DNA from: Enterobacter sp. kpr-6
Lineage (GTDB): Bacteria > Pseudomonadota > Gammaproteobacteria > Enterobacterales > Enterobacteriaceae
Direction of reading: 5' to 3'
Length of the DNA: 64,000 nucleotides
Assembly: GCF_900116015.1 (NCBI RefSeq)
Contig: NZ_FOYH01000001.1
Span: 741,769-805,768 of the forward strand
Part shown: piece after piece, positions 48,227 through 58,526 of the stretch
How the letters are laid out: the number at the start of each line of letters is the position of its first letter
Numbering within the stretch: the stretch's first letter is position 1
Translations under genes and position numbers: made by a program
Notes under the pieces: model-generated
Seen by the model: only the letters and a program-made list of their open reading frames with translations
What the model was told of the DNA's origin: nothing
The model's database searches: none

Positions 48227-49207
48227 ATGCTGTCACACGCCCATTTTCAGCACCAACACCATGTTCGCTGGCTCTGTGGTCTGACGCTGTTATTGCTTAT
48301 CACTTTTGTTGTCAGCCTTAGCGCCGGGGAACAGTGGATTGCGCCAGACGACTGGTTTAGCGATGCCGGGAAGCTGTTTGTCTGGCAAATTCGCCTGCCG
48401 CGCACGCTGGCGGTGATGCTGGTGGGCGCAGCGCTGGCGCTCTCGGGCACCATTATGCAGGCATTATTTGAAAATCCGCTGGCCGAGCCGGGCCTGCTTG
48501 GGGTCTCAAACGGTGCAGGCGTCGGGCTGATTGCGGCAGTATTACTGGGGCAGGGTATTTTGCCTGACTGGGCACTGGGGCTGTGCGCGATTGCGGGGGC
48601 GCTGGTTATCACCCTGATCCTGTTACGCTTTGCCCGCCGACATCTGTCAACCAGCCGTCTGTTGCTGGCGGGCGTGGCGCTGGGCATCATTTGCAGCGCC
48701 CTGATGACCTGGGCGATTTACTTCTCCACCTCCTTTGATTTACGCCAGCTGATGTACTGGATGATGGGCGGATTCGGCGGTGTGGACTGGCAGCAAAGCT
48801 GGCTGATGCTGGGACTGGTGCCGGTGATAATCTGGGTGTGTCTGCAATCGCAGCCGCTGAACATGCTGGTACTGGGAGAAATTTCTGCCCGTCAGTTAGG
48901 CCTGCCGCTAAACTTCTGGCGCAACATCCTGGTTGTTGCAACCGGCTGGATGGTAGGCGTCAGTGTTGCTATCGCGGGCGCTATCGGCTTTATCGGGCTG
49001 GTGATCCCCCACATCCTGCGTTTATGTGGGCTCACCGATCACCGCGTGTTACTGCCCGCCTGCGCACTGGCGGGAGGCATTGCGCTCCTGTGTGCTGACA
49101 TTATTGCCCGTCAGGCACTTAGTGCGGCGGAACTGCCAATCGGCGTCGTCACGGCAACATTAGGCGCGCCGGTATTTATCTGGCTATTATTAAAGGCCGG
49201 GCGCTAA
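48227..49207 (+). CDS. btuC: Vitamin B12 ABC transporter permease
   Basis: The product is 326 residues. It is the membrane subunit of BtuCDF, importing cobalamin from the periplasm. About ten membrane helices are visible, with FecCD-family motifs VRLPRTL-like [21 protein letters not shown] (first 20 residues shared), [17 protein letters not shown] and [16 protein letters not shown], which contacts BtuD. The frame is open to 48218; ATG 48227 gives the usual length. btuE and btuD follow; btuF is not in this window. Confidence 0.96.
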   Translation: MLSHAHFQHQHHVRWLCGLTLLLLITFVVSLSAGEQWIAPDDWFSDAGKLFVWQIRLPRTLAVMLVGAALALSGTIMQALFENPLAEPGLLGVSNGAGVGLIAAVLLGQGILPDWALGLCAIAGALVITLILLRFARRHLSTSRLLLAGVALGIICSALMTWAIYFSTSFDLRQLMYWMMGGFGGVDWQQSWLMLGLVPVIIWVCLQSQPLNMLVLGEISARQLGLPLNFWRNILVVATGWMVGVSVAIAGAIGFIGLVIPHILRLCGLTDHRVLLPACALAGGIALLCADIIARQALSAAELPIGVVTATLGAPVFIWLLLKAGR

Positions 49208-49243
49208 GACCCGGCAATCGGCTCTGTAAACTAAGGGGATATT

Positions 49244-49795
49244 ATGCAACACGCGATTTTAAGCACTGAAGTCACGACCATTGACGGCGAGAAAACGACG
49301 CTTGAAGCGTATGAAGGCAAGGTATTACTGATCGTCAATGTGGCCTCAAAATGTGGCCTGACGCCGCAGTATGAGCAGCTGGAGAATATTCAGAAAGCCT
49401 GGGAAAAAGACGGTTTTGTGGTGCTGGGTTTCCCGTGCAATCAGTTCCTCGGTCAGGAGCCAGGTAGCGAAGAAGAGATCAAAACGTTTTGCAGCACCAC
49501 CTACGGCGTCACATTCCCGATGTTCAGCAAAATTGATGTGAACGGTGAGAACCGTCATCCGCTGTATGCCAGACTGATTGCTGCCCGTCCTGCGGCTGTC
49601 GCGCCGGAAGGCAGCGGCTTCTATGAGCGTATGGCCAGCAAAGGCCGCGCGCCGCTTTATCCGGACGATATCCTGTGGAACTTTGAAAAATTCCTGATTG
49701 GCCGTGACGGGGAAGTGGTGCAGCGTTTCTCCCCGGACATGACGCCGGAAGATCCGATTGTGATGGAAGCGATTAAGCTGGCGCTGGCAAAATAA
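49244..49795 (+). CDS. btuE: Thioredoxin/glutathione peroxidase BtuE
   Basis: The product is 183 residues, glutathione-peroxidase family. E. coli BtuE reduces peroxides using thioredoxin or glutathione and is not needed for B12 uptake despite its name. The peroxidatic cysteine is C37 in [12 protein letters not shown]; the catalytic glutamine lies in [13 protein letters not shown] and tryptophan in [10 protein letters not shown]. It is cysteine- not selenocysteine-based. It overlaps btuD by one base (TAATG). Confidence 0.96.
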   Translation: MQHAILSTEVTTIDGEKTTLEAYEGKVLLIVNVASKCGLTPQYEQLENIQKAWEKDGFVVLGFPCNQFLGQEPGSEEEIKTFCSTTYGVTFPMFSKIDVNGENRHPLYARLIAARPAAVAPEGSGFYERMASKGRAPLYPDDILWNFEKFLIGRDGEVVQRFSPDMTPEDPIVMEAIKLALAK

Positions 49796-50544
49796 TGTCC
49801 CCGTTGATGCAATTACAGGATGTTGAAGCGACCGGCCGACTGGGGCCGATCACCGCTACCGTCAACCGGGCAGAAATTCTGCATTTGGTTGGGCCTAACG
49901 GGGCCGGGAAAAGCACCTTGCTGGCGCGTATGGCCGGGCTGACTCAGGGCGCGGGCGTGGTGACGCTCAATGCTCAGCCGCTTGAAGACTGGCACGCGAC
50001 CACGCTTTCCCGTCATCGCGCGTATCTCGCACAACAGCAGATGCCACCCTTTGCGATGCCCGTCTGGCACTATCTATCATTGCATCAACATAACGCCTCC
50101 CACACCCGGCTGGCTGAAACCGTCGCCGGTGCGTTAGGGCTTGCTGACAAGCTCACGCGTCCGGCAAATCAGCTCTCAGGCGGGGAGTGGCAGCGCGTTC
50201 GTCTGGCCGCTGTCATTTTGCAGATCCATCCGGACTCCAATCCGGACGGGCAGCTTCTGTTGCTGGATGAGCCGATGAACAGTCTGGATGTCGCTCAACA
50301 GGCCGCGCTCGACAGGTTGCTGGGCACGCTCTTTGAGGCGGGCATTACTATTGTAATGAGCAGTCACGACCTTAACCATACGTTACGGCATGCCCATCGC
50401 GCGTGGCTATTACGCAACGGTAAGCTGCTGGCCAGCGGGCCGCGTGAGCAGGTCATGACGCCACCCAATCTGGAAAAAGCCTACAAAATGCCGTTCCGCC
50501 GCCTGGATATTGAAGGGCACAGAATGCTCATTTCGACATTGTGA
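49795..50544 (+). CDS. btuD: Vitamin B12 ABC transporter ATP-binding protein
   Basis: The product is 249 residues. It powers BtuC. Walker A is GPNGAGKST (about residues 34-42), the signature is [12 protein letters not shown], Walker B is LLLLDEPMN and the switch histidine is in [15 protein letters not shown] 49795 overlaps the btuE stop. nlpC starts 70 bases downstream. Confidence 0.96.
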   Translation: MSPLMQLQDVEATGRLGPITATVNRAEILHLVGPNGAGKSTLLARMAGLTQGAGVVTLNAQPLEDWHATTLSRHRAYLAQQQMPPFAMPVWHYLSLHQHNASHTRLAETVAGALGLADKLTRPANQLSGGEWQRVRLAAVILQIHPDSNPDGQLLLLDEPMNSLDVAQQAALDRLLGTLFEAGITIVMSSHDLNHTLRHAHRAWLLRNGKLLASGPREQVMTPPNLEKAYKMPFRRLDIEGHRMLISTL

Positions 50545-50614
50545 AGCACGGAGTCTTGCCTGGCGCTTAAGCCACAGGCTAGAGTAGCGAAAAATAATAA
50601 AAGGACGAATCCCA

Positions 50615-51079
50615 ATGCGTTTCTGGTTTCTTCTTGCAGCAACGTTATTTCTGGCCGGGTGTAGCAGCCATCGTGCGCCACCGCCCAATCCCCGACTTGC
50701 CGACTCCATCACTGTGATTGCGGGTCTGAACGATCAGCTCAGTCACTGGCGCGGAACGCCTTACCGCTACGGCGGGATGAGTCGTGGCGGGATCGACTGC
50801 TCCGGTTTTGTCTTGCTGACCTTTCGCGATCGGTTCGATTTACAACTGCCGCGCGAAACACGCCAGCAGGCGAAAGTAGGGACTGAAATTGACAAAGACG
50901 ATCTGCTGCCGGGGGATCTGGTGTTCTTTAAAACCGGTTCCGGGGACAGCGGGCTGCACGTCGGAATTTATGATACGGATAATCAATTTATCCACGCCTC
51001 CACCAGCCGGGGAGTGATGCGCTCATCGCTGGATAACGTCTACTGGCGGAAAAACTTCTGGCAGGCCCGGCGCATCTGA
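50615..51079 (+). CDS. nlpC: NlpC/P60 family lipoprotein
   Basis: The product is 154 residues. The lipobox LAGC gives lipid-modified C16. The C-terminal NlpC/P60 cysteine peptidase domain has the catalytic cysteine in GGIDCSGFVLL and histidines in GLHVGIYDTD and FIHASTSRG. Such enzymes usually cleave peptidoglycan peptides; the exact E. coli substrate is not settled. An AAAGGACG ribosome-binding site precedes the start. Confidence 0.95.
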   Translation: MRFWFLLAATLFLAGCSSHRAPPPNPRLADSITVIAGLNDQLSHWRGTPYRYGGMSRGGIDCSGFVLLTFRDRFDLQLPRETRQQAKVGTEIDKDDLLPGDLVFFKTGSGDSGLHVGIYDTDNQFIHASTSRGVMRSSLDNVYWRKNFWQARRI

Positions 51080-51089
51080 GACGACTTTA

Positions 51090-51110
51090 CGCCCACAGAT
51101 ACGGTGGGCG
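51090..51110 (+). terminator. Hairpin after nlpC
   Basis: CGCCCAC-AGATACG-GTGGGCG, a perfect 7-bp stem 10 bases after the nlpC stop. The T-rich stretch begins some 10 bases later, so it is a poor classical terminator. Confidence 0.5.
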
Positions 51111-51282
51111 AGAGTATCATTGTGTTTTCTTTTGATCGGCGCATATTGCCAGTTGAGATTTATCTCACCCAAATTAATTAGGCAGTTAAGAATACCAGAC
51201 TATTGTATGAGTGGCTGGGGCAATACTGGCTATTATTATGGGTCCAGGATAAAATTCATCAAAGGAATAAGGAGAATCCCCT

Positions 51283-51393
51283 ATTAAAAAGAAATGGATG
51301 AAATTAATGTTATGTATGCCTGTTAAGTTAAATCTTATTTGCCTTTGCGGAATATTAGCAGCAATGACCCTGAATGAGGGGTGGGCGCAATGA
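51283..51393 (+). CDS. Candidate short leader ORF overlapping ydiV
   Basis: An ORF of 31 codons from ATG 51298, or 36 codons from ATT 51283, ends in a TGA that overlaps the ydiV ATG (ATGA). A good AAGGAG (51269-51274) lies 8 bases before the ATT but 24 bases before the ATG, so a rare AUU start is possible. The peptide begins KKKWMKLM and has a hydrophobic core (LNLICLCGILAAM) like a signal or membrane peptide, ending EGWAQ. It may couple or limit translation of ydiV. I recognise no family. Confidence 0.5.
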   Translation: MKKKWMKLMLCMPVKLNLICLCGILAAMTLNEGWAQ

Positions 51394-52100
51394 TAGTGAC
51401 ACTGGATAATACCTGGCGCTCTGAACTGTTACTCCTCCCGGCCCGTAACGAACAGAGTCTGCTTCAGGGCGTTGAAGTCATCGTCAATTTTAGCGGAGAT
51501 GATAACAGCGTACGCACGCCCACTGAGCTAATGCTGCCACGCCTGACAGACAGCGATACCCTGACCCTCTTTACGGAACAACTGGCATTGATTGATGCCT
51601 GCAAACTCTTTTTTATCCAGCACCAGCTATGCGCCTGGATAAATATAAATCCCGTTATCGTTGACGCGCTTTTAACGAACCCGGAACTGGCCGCCTGCGT
51701 TGAACGTTTTCCTTTTCTCGAATTTACAATTAATGAGAATTATCCTGATTTAAATAAAGGAAAGGAAAATATTCAGCTTGCACAATTAGCGCAGCGGTAT
51801 TGCCTGGTGCTGGCAAATTTTGGTGCCGGGGAAGTATCAAGCCGGGCAGTGTTTGATGGTTTGTTTCATCGTATTGCCATCGATAAACATTTTCTCCATC
51901 ACCAGTTATCTTCCCTGGCCTTTGATCCTTTTATGCGCGCCATCGTTTCGCAGGTGAGTCCGCACTGCCGTAGCCTGATGATTTCCGGTGTTGATAGCGA
52001 GCAGATCCTGCAACGCCTGCTGCCTTTCCAGTTCAGCGCCATGCAGGGAAGCCTGTGGCCGCCGGTCACGCCTGCCGCCATTACCACGCTTGTGCAGTGA
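51390..52100 (+). CDS. rflP: Anti-FlhDC factor, degenerate EAL-domain protein
   Basis: The product is 236 residues, matching E. coli and Salmonella YdiV (RflP). YdiV binds FlhD4C2, removes it from DNA and promotes its ClpXP degradation, repressing flagellar genes under poor nutrition. The fold is EAL-like, but the EAL catalytic signature is missing (GVEVIVNF stands there), consistent with no c-di-GMP hydrolysis. Recognisable segments are FFIQHQLCAWININP and FGAGEVSSRAVFDGLFHRIAIDK (first 20 residues). ATG 51390 is preferred; GTG 51381 is alternative. A short ORF overlaps its start. Confidence 0.88.
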   Translation: MIVTLDNTWRSELLLLPARNEQSLLQGVEVIVNFSGDDNSVRTPTELMLPRLTDSDTLTLFTEQLALIDACKLFFIQHQLCAWININPVIVDALLTNPELAACVERFPFLEFTINENYPDLNKGKENIQLAQLAQRYCLVLANFGAGEVSSRAVFDGLFHRIAIDKHFLHHQLSSLAFDPFMRAIVSQVSPHCRSLMISGVDSEQILQRLLPFQFSAMQGSLWPPVTPAAITTLVQ

Positions 52101-52164
52101 TAACCCTGCTGCTGGCCCGTGTTTAAACCCGCAGTAACACACTACACTTAAGGCAGGAGGAACC

Positions 52165-53607
52165 ATGACCCTGTCTTTTACTACTCACTGGCGCGATGAG
52201 CTGCCAGGTTTTTATACCGCCTTACAGCCCACGCCGTTAAGCAATGCCCGACTGGTGTGGCACAACGCCGACTTAGCCGAATCGCTGGGCGTCCCGCCGT
52301 CGCTGTTTGACACGACGCAGGGCGCAGGCGTCTGGGGCGGAGAGACGTTTCTGCCCGGAATGTCGCCGCTGGCCCAGGTTTACAGCGGACATCAGTTTGG
52401 TGTCTGGGCCGGTCAACTGGGCGACGGGCGCGGCATTCTGCTCGGCGAACAGCTGTTGTCCGACGGCAGCACCCGCGACTGGCATCTGAAAGGCGCGGGC
52501 TTAACGCCATATTCCCGCATGGGTGACGGGCGGGCGGTTCTGCGTTCAACGATCCGCGAGTGCCTGGCCTCTGAAGCCATGCATCATCTGGGCATTCCCA
52601 CCACGCGGGCGCTGTCGATTGTGACCAGCGATACGCCGGTCATGCGCGAGCGAGTCGAGCAGGGCGCAATGATGATCCGCGTAGCGGAAAGCCATGCGCG
52701 TTTCGGTCATTTCGAGCATTTTTATTACCGCCGTGAGCCGGCAAAAGTGCAGCAACTGGCAGACTTTGTGATCCGTCATCACTGGCCGCACTTGCAGGAC
52801 GAGCAGGATAAATACCGGCTGTGGTTTAGCGATGTCGTGAGCCGTACCGCGAGGCTTATCGCCCGCTGGCAGGCCGTCGGTTTTGCGCACGGGGTAATGA
52901 ACACCGACAATATGTCGATCCTCGGCCTGACCATTGATTACGGCCCGTACGGATTCCTGGATGACTATAACCCTGCCTTTATCTGCAACCATTCCGACTA
53001 TCAGGGCCGCTACCGCTTCGACAACCAGCCCGCGGTCGGGCTGTGGAATCTTCAACGGCTGGCGCAAACCCTGTCGCCGTTTATTGACGTCGATGCGCTG
53101 AACTCAACGCTGGACGAGTACCAGCATGTATTACTCACAGAGTACGGCCGGCTGATGCGCAGCAAGCTGGGCTTGTTCACCGAGCAAAAAGCGGATAACG
53201 AGCTGTTAAACCGACTGTTTGCGCTGATGGCACGGGAAGGCAGCGATTACACGCGCACTTTCCGGATGCTCAGTCAGACAGAGCAGCACAGCGCGCAATC
53301 CCCCCTGCGCGATGAATTTATCGACCGTGGCGCATTTGATAGCTGGTTCACTGATTACCGCGAACGGCTGGTGCGCGATGAGATCGACGACGCGCAGCGA
53401 CAGCAGCAGATGCTGAGCGTGAATCCGGCGATGATCCTGCGAAACTGGCTGGCACAACGCGCGATTGAGCAGGCTGAGCAGGGCGATATGACGGAGTTGC
53501 ACCGGTTGCATGACGCGCTGCGTACGCCGTTTACTGACCGGGATGATGATTATGTCAGCCGTCCACCAGACTGGGGGAAACGGCTGGAAGTGAGCTGTTC
53601 CAGTTAA
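52165..53607 (+). CDS. selO: Protein adenylyltransferase SelO
   Basis: The product is 480 residues, the YdiU/SelO pseudokinase family. It transfers AMP to Ser, Thr or Tyr of target proteins using an inverted ATP orientation and protects against oxidative stress. Motifs include [36 protein letters not shown] (first 20 residues), [20 protein letters not shown] and [15 protein letters not shown]. The C-terminus VSCSS carries cysteine where many eukaryotic SelO proteins have selenocysteine. An AGGAGGAACC site precedes the start. Confidence 0.96.
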   Translation: MTLSFTTHWRDELPGFYTALQPTPLSNARLVWHNADLAESLGVPPSLFDTTQGAGVWGGETFLPGMSPLAQVYSGHQFGVWAGQLGDGRGILLGEQLLSDGSTRDWHLKGAGLTPYSRMGDGRAVLRSTIRECLASEAMHHLGIPTTRALSIVTSDTPVMRERVEQGAMMIRVAESHARFGHFEHFYYRREPAKVQQLADFVIRHHWPHLQDEQDKYRLWFSDVVSRTARLIARWQAVGFAHGVMNTDNMSILGLTIDYGPYGFLDDYNPAFICNHSDYQGRYRFDNQPAVGLWNLQRLAQTLSPFIDVDALNSTLDEYQHVLLTEYGRLMRSKLGLFTEQKADNELLNRLFALMAREGSDYTRTFRMLSQTEQHSAQSPLRDEFIDRGAFDSWFTDYRERLVRDEIDDAQRQQQMLSVNPAMILRNWLAQRAIEQAEQGDMTELHRLHDALRTPFTDRDDDYVSRPPDWGKRLEVSCSS

Positions 53608-53613
53608 GGCTAA

Positions 53614-53708
53614 CCCTCACCCCGGCCCTCTCCCTCAGGGAGAGGGAGAAAAGGAAGTCAACGCTCGATCGGTCCCCTCTCCCTGAGGGAGAGGGCTAGG
53701 GTGAGGGT
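53614..53708. repeat. Composite palindromic repeat (copy 3), CCCTCTCCC family
   Basis: Two 21-base palindromes (53626-53646 and 53675-53695) of the CCCTCTCCC-N3-GGGAGAGGG type are bounded by inverted CCCTCACCC and GGGTGAGGG. They fill the convergent selO/aroH gap. In K-12 the hemP gene lies here and is absent. This is the most compact of the three copies and probably close to the basic unit. Confidence 0.87.
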
Positions 53709-53712
53709 CCTG

Positions 53713-54759
53713 TCAAAACCGCGTTGCAACCGCCGACGCGAGCTTATCCAGCAGTGTTTCGCTATCTTCCCAGCTCAGGCATGGATCGGTAATCGACTGG
53801 CCGTAAACCAGCGGCTGACCGGCGACAATTTTCTGCGTCCCTTCCTGGAGAAAACTTTCAGCCATAATCCCGGCAATAGCCGTTGAACCGCTACGGATCT
53901 GCTGGCAGATGTCGTCACACACATCCAGTTGCAGGCGGTGCTGTTTCTGGCAGTTGCCGTGACTGAAATCGACAACCAGATGCTCCGGTAAATTAAACTC
54001 GCGCAGCGTGTCGCAGGCTTCGGCAAGATCGGCGGCATTGTAGTTTGGCGTTTTACCGCCGCGCATAATGATGTGGCCATACGGGTTGCCGCTGGTCTGG
54101 TAAATCGTCATCTGACCCGATTTATCCGGCGATAAAAACATATGGCTGGCGCGGGAGGCGCGGATCGCATCCACGGCGATGCGCGTATTGCCATCGGTGC
54201 CGTTTTTAAAGCCCACCGGGCAGGAAAGGGCGGACGCCATTTCACGGTGAATTTGACTTTCAGTGGTGCGCGCACCAATTGCGCCCCAGCTAATCAAATC
54301 GGCAATAAACTGTCCGGTCACCATATCGAGGAATTCGGTAGCCGTGGGTACGCCCAGTTCATTCACCTGCAATAGCAGTTTACGCGCCTGTTCAATGCCG
54401 TGATTCACACGATAGCTGCCGTTCAGATCGGGATCGGAAATCAGCCCTTTCCAGCCCACTACCGTGCGCGGTTTTTCAAAATAGGTACGCATCACGATCT
54501 CAAGCGTATCCTGGTGCTTCTCGCGCAGCGCCTGCAAACGGCGGGCATAATCCATGGCGGCATCAAGATCGTGAATGGAACACGGCCCAATAATCACCAG
54601 TAAACGGCGGTCGGTGCCGTTGAGGATCTTCTCAATTCGGCGGCGTGAGGCCGTGACATGTTCCGCCACCCCGGCGGAAACAGGATACCGCTGCGCCAGT
54701 TCAGCTGGCGTCACCAGGCTGTCAATACGCGCCGTGCGGAGTTCATCGGTTCTATTCAT
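53713..54759 (-). CDS. aroH: DAHP synthase, Trp-sensitive isozyme
   Basis: The product is 348 residues. It condenses phosphoenolpyruvate with erythrose-4-phosphate, the first step of aromatic amino acid synthesis. Conserved class I motifs are IIGPCSIHD, GARTTESQIHREMASALSCP and DFSHGNCQKQ. The isozyme assignment rests on overall similarity and on the TrpR operator upstream. The long leader (about 145 bases from operator to start) is noted separately. Confidence 0.95.
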   Translation of the reverse strand: MNRTDELRTARIDSLVTPAELAQRYPVSAGVAEHVTASRRRIEKILNGTDRRLLVIIGPCSIHDLDAAMDYARRLQALREKHQDTLEIVMRTYFEKPRTVVGWKGLISDPDLNGSYRVNHGIEQARKLLLQVNELGVPTATEFLDMVTGQFIADLISWGAIGARTTESQIHREMASALSCPVGFKNGTDGNTRIAVDAIRASRASHMFLSPDKSGQMTIYQTSGNPYGHIIMRGGKTPNYNAADLAEACDTLREFNLPEHLVVDFSHGNCQKQHRLQLDVCDDICQQIRSGSTAIAGIMAESFLQEGTQKIVAGQPLVYGQSITDPCLSWEDSETLLDKLASAVATRF

Positions 54760-54903
54760 TACAATTCTCAGAAATTTGTGGCTTCAGCGGCAGGAATGCC
54801 GGGAAGTGATGGGCTTCACGATAAACCAATCCCGGCTTATTTCAAGTGTGGTCGTGACTCTCATCACATTCCTGAATGCAATGATAACGGATTTATCACT
54901 CAT

Positions 54904-54921
54904 GTACTAGCTTGCTAGTTC
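54904..54921 (-). promoter_or_regulatory. TrpR operator of aroH
   Basis: On the minus strand GAACTAGCAAGCTAGTAC matches the TrpR palindrome (ACTAG-N4-CTAGT core). It is followed downstream by GTTATCATTG, a plausible -10 region. It lies 5 bases after the ppsR stop. Confidence 0.82.
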
Positions 54922-54925
54922 ATGC

Positions 54926-55759
54926 TCAATACATCCGCCGCGTGAGCTTCATCATGTCGAGAATTTTGGTGGCGATCTCTTCAACGGAAAAGTTAGTACT
55001 GTTGAGATAGGGGATCTGGTTTTTACGATATAGCGCTTCCACTTCTGCCACTTCCATCCGGCACTGACGCATTGAGGCGTAACGGCTGTTTTCCCGGCGC
55101 TCTTCACGAATAGCCGCCAGTCGCTCAGGATTGATCGTCAGGCCAAACAGCTTATGTTGCAGCGGCTTTAACGCGGCGGGCAGGCCGAGATTGTCCATGT
55201 CATCGGCAATAAACGGGTAGTTTGCCGCCCGCACGCCAAACTGCATGGCGAGATAGAGGCTGGTCGGCGTTTTACCGCAGCGCGACACGCCCAGCAAAAT
55301 GACCTGTGCCTGGTCGAGATTACGCATGGAGATCCCGTCATCGTGCGCCAGCGTGTAATCAATGGCGGCGATGCGCGCGTCATATTTGATCAGATTACCA
55401 GGGTTTAACCCGTGAGTCCGGTGGGCAACGGCGGTCGGCTCAAGCCTGAGTTCCTGCTGAAGCGGCGCAACCAGCGCCTGCACGATGTCCTGACAAAACC
55501 CTTCGCTCTGTAAAATAATGGTGCGGATTTCTGGCAGGACGATGGAGTAAAAGACCAGAGGACGCACGCCAGTTTGCTGATAGAGCGCATCAATCTGCTC
55601 TTTGACCGCCTTTGCCCGGCTCTCCGTTTCAACAAACGGCAGCGTAATGCTGTTAATCGCGACGGGAAATTGCGACATCACCGCATGTCCCAGCACCTCA
55701 GCTGTAATGGCTGTCCCGTCGGAAATATAAAAAACGTGCCGGTCTACCGCATTATCCAT
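54926..55759 (-). CDS. ppsR: PEP synthase regulatory protein (kinase/pyrophosphorylase)
   Basis: The product is 277 residues, DUF299 family. It inactivates PpsA by ADP-dependent threonine phosphorylation and reactivates it by Pi-dependent dephosphorylation. The P-loop-like motif [15 protein letters not shown] is at about residues 153-167; the N-terminus [19 protein letters not shown] is conserved. It is divergent from its target ppsA, across about 330 bases. Confidence 0.96.
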   Translation of the reverse strand: MDNAVDRHVFYISDGTAITAEVLGHAVMSQFPVAINSITLPFVETESRAKAVKEQIDALYQQTGVRPLVFYSIVLPEIRTIILQSEGFCQDIVQALVAPLQQELRLEPTAVAHRTHGLNPGNLIKYDARIAAIDYTLAHDDGISMRNLDQAQVILLGVSRCGKTPTSLYLAMQFGVRAANYPFIADDMDNLGLPAALKPLQHKLFGLTINPERLAAIREERRENSRYASMRQCRMEVAEVEALYRKNQIPYLNSTNFSVEEIATKILDMMKLTRRMY

Positions 55760-55842
55760 TTGCTTGCTCCAGGAATAGACTTATTGACCTGAAAGCATAA
55801 ATTAAATCAGCAAACGCTGCGTATAGTCCGTCTCTCATTTTA

Positions 55843-55891
55843 GAAAATGAAACGCTGCTTTTATATTTAATGAAAACTACGTTTCATTTTT
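55843..55891. promoter_or_regulatory. Inverted repeat in the ppsR/ppsA intergenic region
   Basis: AAAATGAAACG (55844-55854) and its exact complement CGTTTCATTTT (55880-55890) are separated by 25 bases. Each arm contains TGAAACG, the strong half of a Cra site. The pair lies nearer to ppsR and could bind Cra or form RNA structure. Confidence 0.5.
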
Positions 55892-55988
55892 ATCAAACGA
55901 TGAGGAATTCGGCTTTTTCTAATGAATCCATATTATTCAGCAGGTTAAATCGACTATGGCAGCAGTCTGAAAAGTAAAAAATATATTT

Positions 55989-56004
55989 GCTTGAACGATT
56001 CACC
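55989..56004 (+). promoter_or_regulatory. Candidate Cra (FruR) site of ppsA
   Basis: GCTTGAACGATTCACC contains the near-palindrome TGAACGATTCA, resembling the Cra consensus (TGAAACGTTTCA). Cra activates ppsA in E. coli, where its site lies upstream of the promoter. It is about 85 bases before the start here. Confidence 0.5.
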
Positions 56005-56087
56005 GTTTTTTTAACGTAAATAAATATGCCAGGATTAATAAGCATTAAGGTGTTTCTTAACCCGCTCACATATAAAAGGATTGTTCG

Positions 56088-58463
56088 ATGTCCACAAATG
56101 GCTCGTCACCGCTGGTGCTTTGGTACAACCAACTCGGCATGAATGATGTAGACAGAGTTGGCGGCAAAAATGCCTCCCTGGGAGAAATGATCACCGGTCT
56201 TTCTGACATGGGCGTTTCGGTTCCGAACGGTTTTGCCACGACCGCCGAGGCGTTTAATCTGTTTCTCGATCAAAGCGGCGTCAATCAGCGCATCTATGAC
56301 CTGTTGGATAAAACGGACATTGATGATGTCAGCGAACTGGCAAAAGCCGGCGCACAGATCCGTTCATGGATCATTGATACGCCATTCCAGCCGGAATTCG
56401 AGCAGGCTATTCATGAGGCTTATAATCAGCTTTCTGCGGATGACGCCGACGCCTCCTTTGCGGTGCGCTCGTCGGCGACCGCGGAAGATATGCCGGATGC
56501 CTCTTTTGCCGGGCAGCAGGAAACCTTCCTTAACGTGCAGGGCTACGACGCGGTGCTGGTCGCGGTAAAACATGTGTTTGCTTCCTTGTTTAACGATCGC
56601 GCGATCTCTTACCGTGTTCACCAGGGTTACGATCACCGCGGCGTGGCGCTCTCCGCGGGCGTTCAGCGCATGGTGCGCTCCGATCTCGCCTCGTCCGGGG
56701 TGATGTTTTCTATCGATACCGAGTCGGGCTTCGATCAGGTGGTCTTCATTACCTCCGCCTGGGGACTGGGCGAGATGGTGGTGCAGGGCGCGGTCAACCC
56801 GGACGAATTTTACGTCCACAAACCGACGCTCGCTGCGGGTCGCCCGGCGATTGTGCGCCGCACTATGGGCTCGAAAAAGATCCGCATGGTCTACGCGCCG
56901 ACCCAGGAGCACGGCAAGCAGGTGCGTATTGAAGATGTCCCGCAGGCCGACCGCGATATTTTCTCGTTAAAAGATGAGGAAGTGCAGGAACTGGCGAAAC
57001 AGGCGGTGCAGATTGAGAAACATTATGGCCGCCCGATGGACATCGAATGGGCGAAAGACGGGCATACCGGCAAACTTTATATCGTCCAGGCCCGCCCGGA
57101 AACCGTGCGTTCCCGCGGTCAGGTGATGGAGCGTTACACCTTACACGCGCAGGGAAAAATTGTGGCGGAAGGTCGCGCCATCGGTCATCGCATCGGCGCA
57201 GGTCCGGTGAAAGTGATCCACGACATTAGCGAGATGAATCGTATTCAGCCGGGTGATGTGCTGGTCACCGACATGACCGACCCGGACTGGGAACCGATCA
57301 TGAAAAAAGCCTCAGCGATTGTGACCAATCGCGGCGGGCGCACCTGTCATGCGGCGATTATCGCTCGTGAACTGGGCATCCCGGCAGTGGTCGGCTGTGG
57401 CGATGCCACCGAACGGATGAAAGACGATGAAAACGTCACGGTATCCTGTGCGGAAGGCGATACCGGTTACGTGTACGCAGACCTGCTGGAATTTAGCGTG
57501 AAAAGCTCCAGCGTGGATACCATGCCGGATCTGCCGCTGAAGATCATGATGAACGTCGGCAACCCCGACCGCGCCTTTGATTTTGCCTGCCTGCCAAATG
57601 AAGGCGTGGGGCTGGCGCGTCTGGAGTTCATCATCAACCGCATGATCGGCGTGCACCCGCGTGCGCTGCTGGAGTTTGATGACCAGGAGCCGAAACTGCA
57701 AAACGAAATTCGCGAAATCATGAAGGGTTATGAATCGCCGAAAGAGTTTTACGTCGGCCGCCTGGCGGAAGGTATCGCGACGCTTGGCGCGGCGTTCTAT
57801 CCGAAGCGGGTGATTGTGCGCCTGTCCGATTTTAAATCGAACGAATACGCCAATCTGGTGGGCGGAGAGCGTTACGAACCGGAAGAAGAGAACCCGATGC
57901 TCGGCTTCCGTGGCGCGGGGCGCTATGTTTCCGACAGCTTCCGCGACTGCTTTGCGCTGGAGTGCGACGCGGTAAAACGTGTGCGTAACGACATGGGGCT
58001 GACTAACGTTGAAATCATGGTCCCGTTTGTGCGCACCGTTGCTCAGGCAGAAGCGGTGGTTGAGGAACTGGCGCGCCAGGGCCTGAAGCGCGGCGAGAAC
58101 GGCCTTAAAGTGATCATGATGTGTGAAATCCCGTCGAACGCGTTGCTGGCAGAACAGTTCCTGGAGCATTTTGACGGTTTCTCTATCGGCTCAAACGACA
58201 TGACGCAACTGGCACTGGGTCTGGACCGTGATTCCGGCGTGGTATCGGAACTCTTTGATGAGCGCAACGAGGCGGTGAAAGCACTGCTGTCGATGGCGAT
58301 CCGCGCCGCGAAGAAACAGGGCAAATATGTCGGCATTTGTGGTCAGGGCCCGTCCGACCATGAAGATTTTGCCGCCTGGCTGATGGAAGAGGGCATCGAC
58401 AGCCTGTCGCTGAACCCGGACACCGTTGTGCAGACCTGGCTTTCGCTGGCAGAAATAAAATAG
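56088..58463 (+). CDS. ppsA: Phosphoenolpyruvate synthase
   Basis: The product is 791 residues. It converts pyruvate and ATP to PEP, AMP and phosphate for gluconeogenesis. The N-terminal nucleotide-binding domain has [21 protein letters not shown] (first 20 residues) and [11 protein letters not shown]; the swivelling phosphohistidine domain has [21 protein letters not shown] (first 20 residues); the C-terminal PEP/pyruvate domain has the catalytic GICGQGPSD. It is regulated post-translationally by divergent ppsR. Confidence 0.97.
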   Translation: MSTNGSSPLVLWYNQLGMNDVDRVGGKNASLGEMITGLSDMGVSVPNGFATTAEAFNLFLDQSGVNQRIYDLLDKTDIDDVSELAKAGAQIRSWIIDTPFQPEFEQAIHEAYNQLSADDADASFAVRSSATAEDMPDASFAGQQETFLNVQGYDAVLVAVKHVFASLFNDRAISYRVHQGYDHRGVALSAGVQRMVRSDLASSGVMFSIDTESGFDQVVFITSAWGLGEMVVQGAVNPDEFYVHKPTLAAGRPAIVRRTMGSKKIRMVYAPTQEHGKQVRIEDVPQADRDIFSLKDEEVQELAKQAVQIEKHYGRPMDIEWAKDGHTGKLYIVQARPETVRSRGQVMERYTLHAQGKIVAEGRAIGHRIGAGPVKVIHDISEMNRIQPGDVLVTDMTDPDWEPIMKKASAIVTNRGGRTCHAAIIARELGIPAVVGCGDATERMKDDENVTVSCAEGDTGYVYADLLEFSVKSSSVDTMPDLPLKIMMNVGNPDRAFDFACLPNEGVGLARLEFIINRMIGVHPRALLEFDDQEPKLQNEIREIMKGYESPKEFYVGRLAEGIATLGAAFYPKRVIVRLSDFKSNEYANLVGGERYEPEEENPMLGFRGAGRYVSDSFRDCFALECDAVKRVRNDMGLTNVEIMVPFVRTVAQAEAVVEELARQGLKRGENGLKVIMMCEIPSNALLAEQFLEHFDGFSIGSNDMTQLALGLDRDSGVVSELFDERNEAVKALLSMAIRAAKKQGKYVGICGQGPSDHEDFAAWLMEEGIDSLSLNPDTVVQTWLSLAEIK

Positions 58464-58481
58464 CGGTTAACGGGTGACAAC

Positions 58482-58511
58482 AATCCCTGGCTTATTGCCG
58501 GGGATTTTTTT
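58482..58511 (+). terminator. Rho-independent terminator of ppsA
   Basis: AATCCCTGGC-TTATT-GCCGGGGATT followed by TTTTTT, about 18 bases after ppsA. Confidence 0.88.
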
Positions 58512-58526
58512 GCTCAAAATCAGGAT

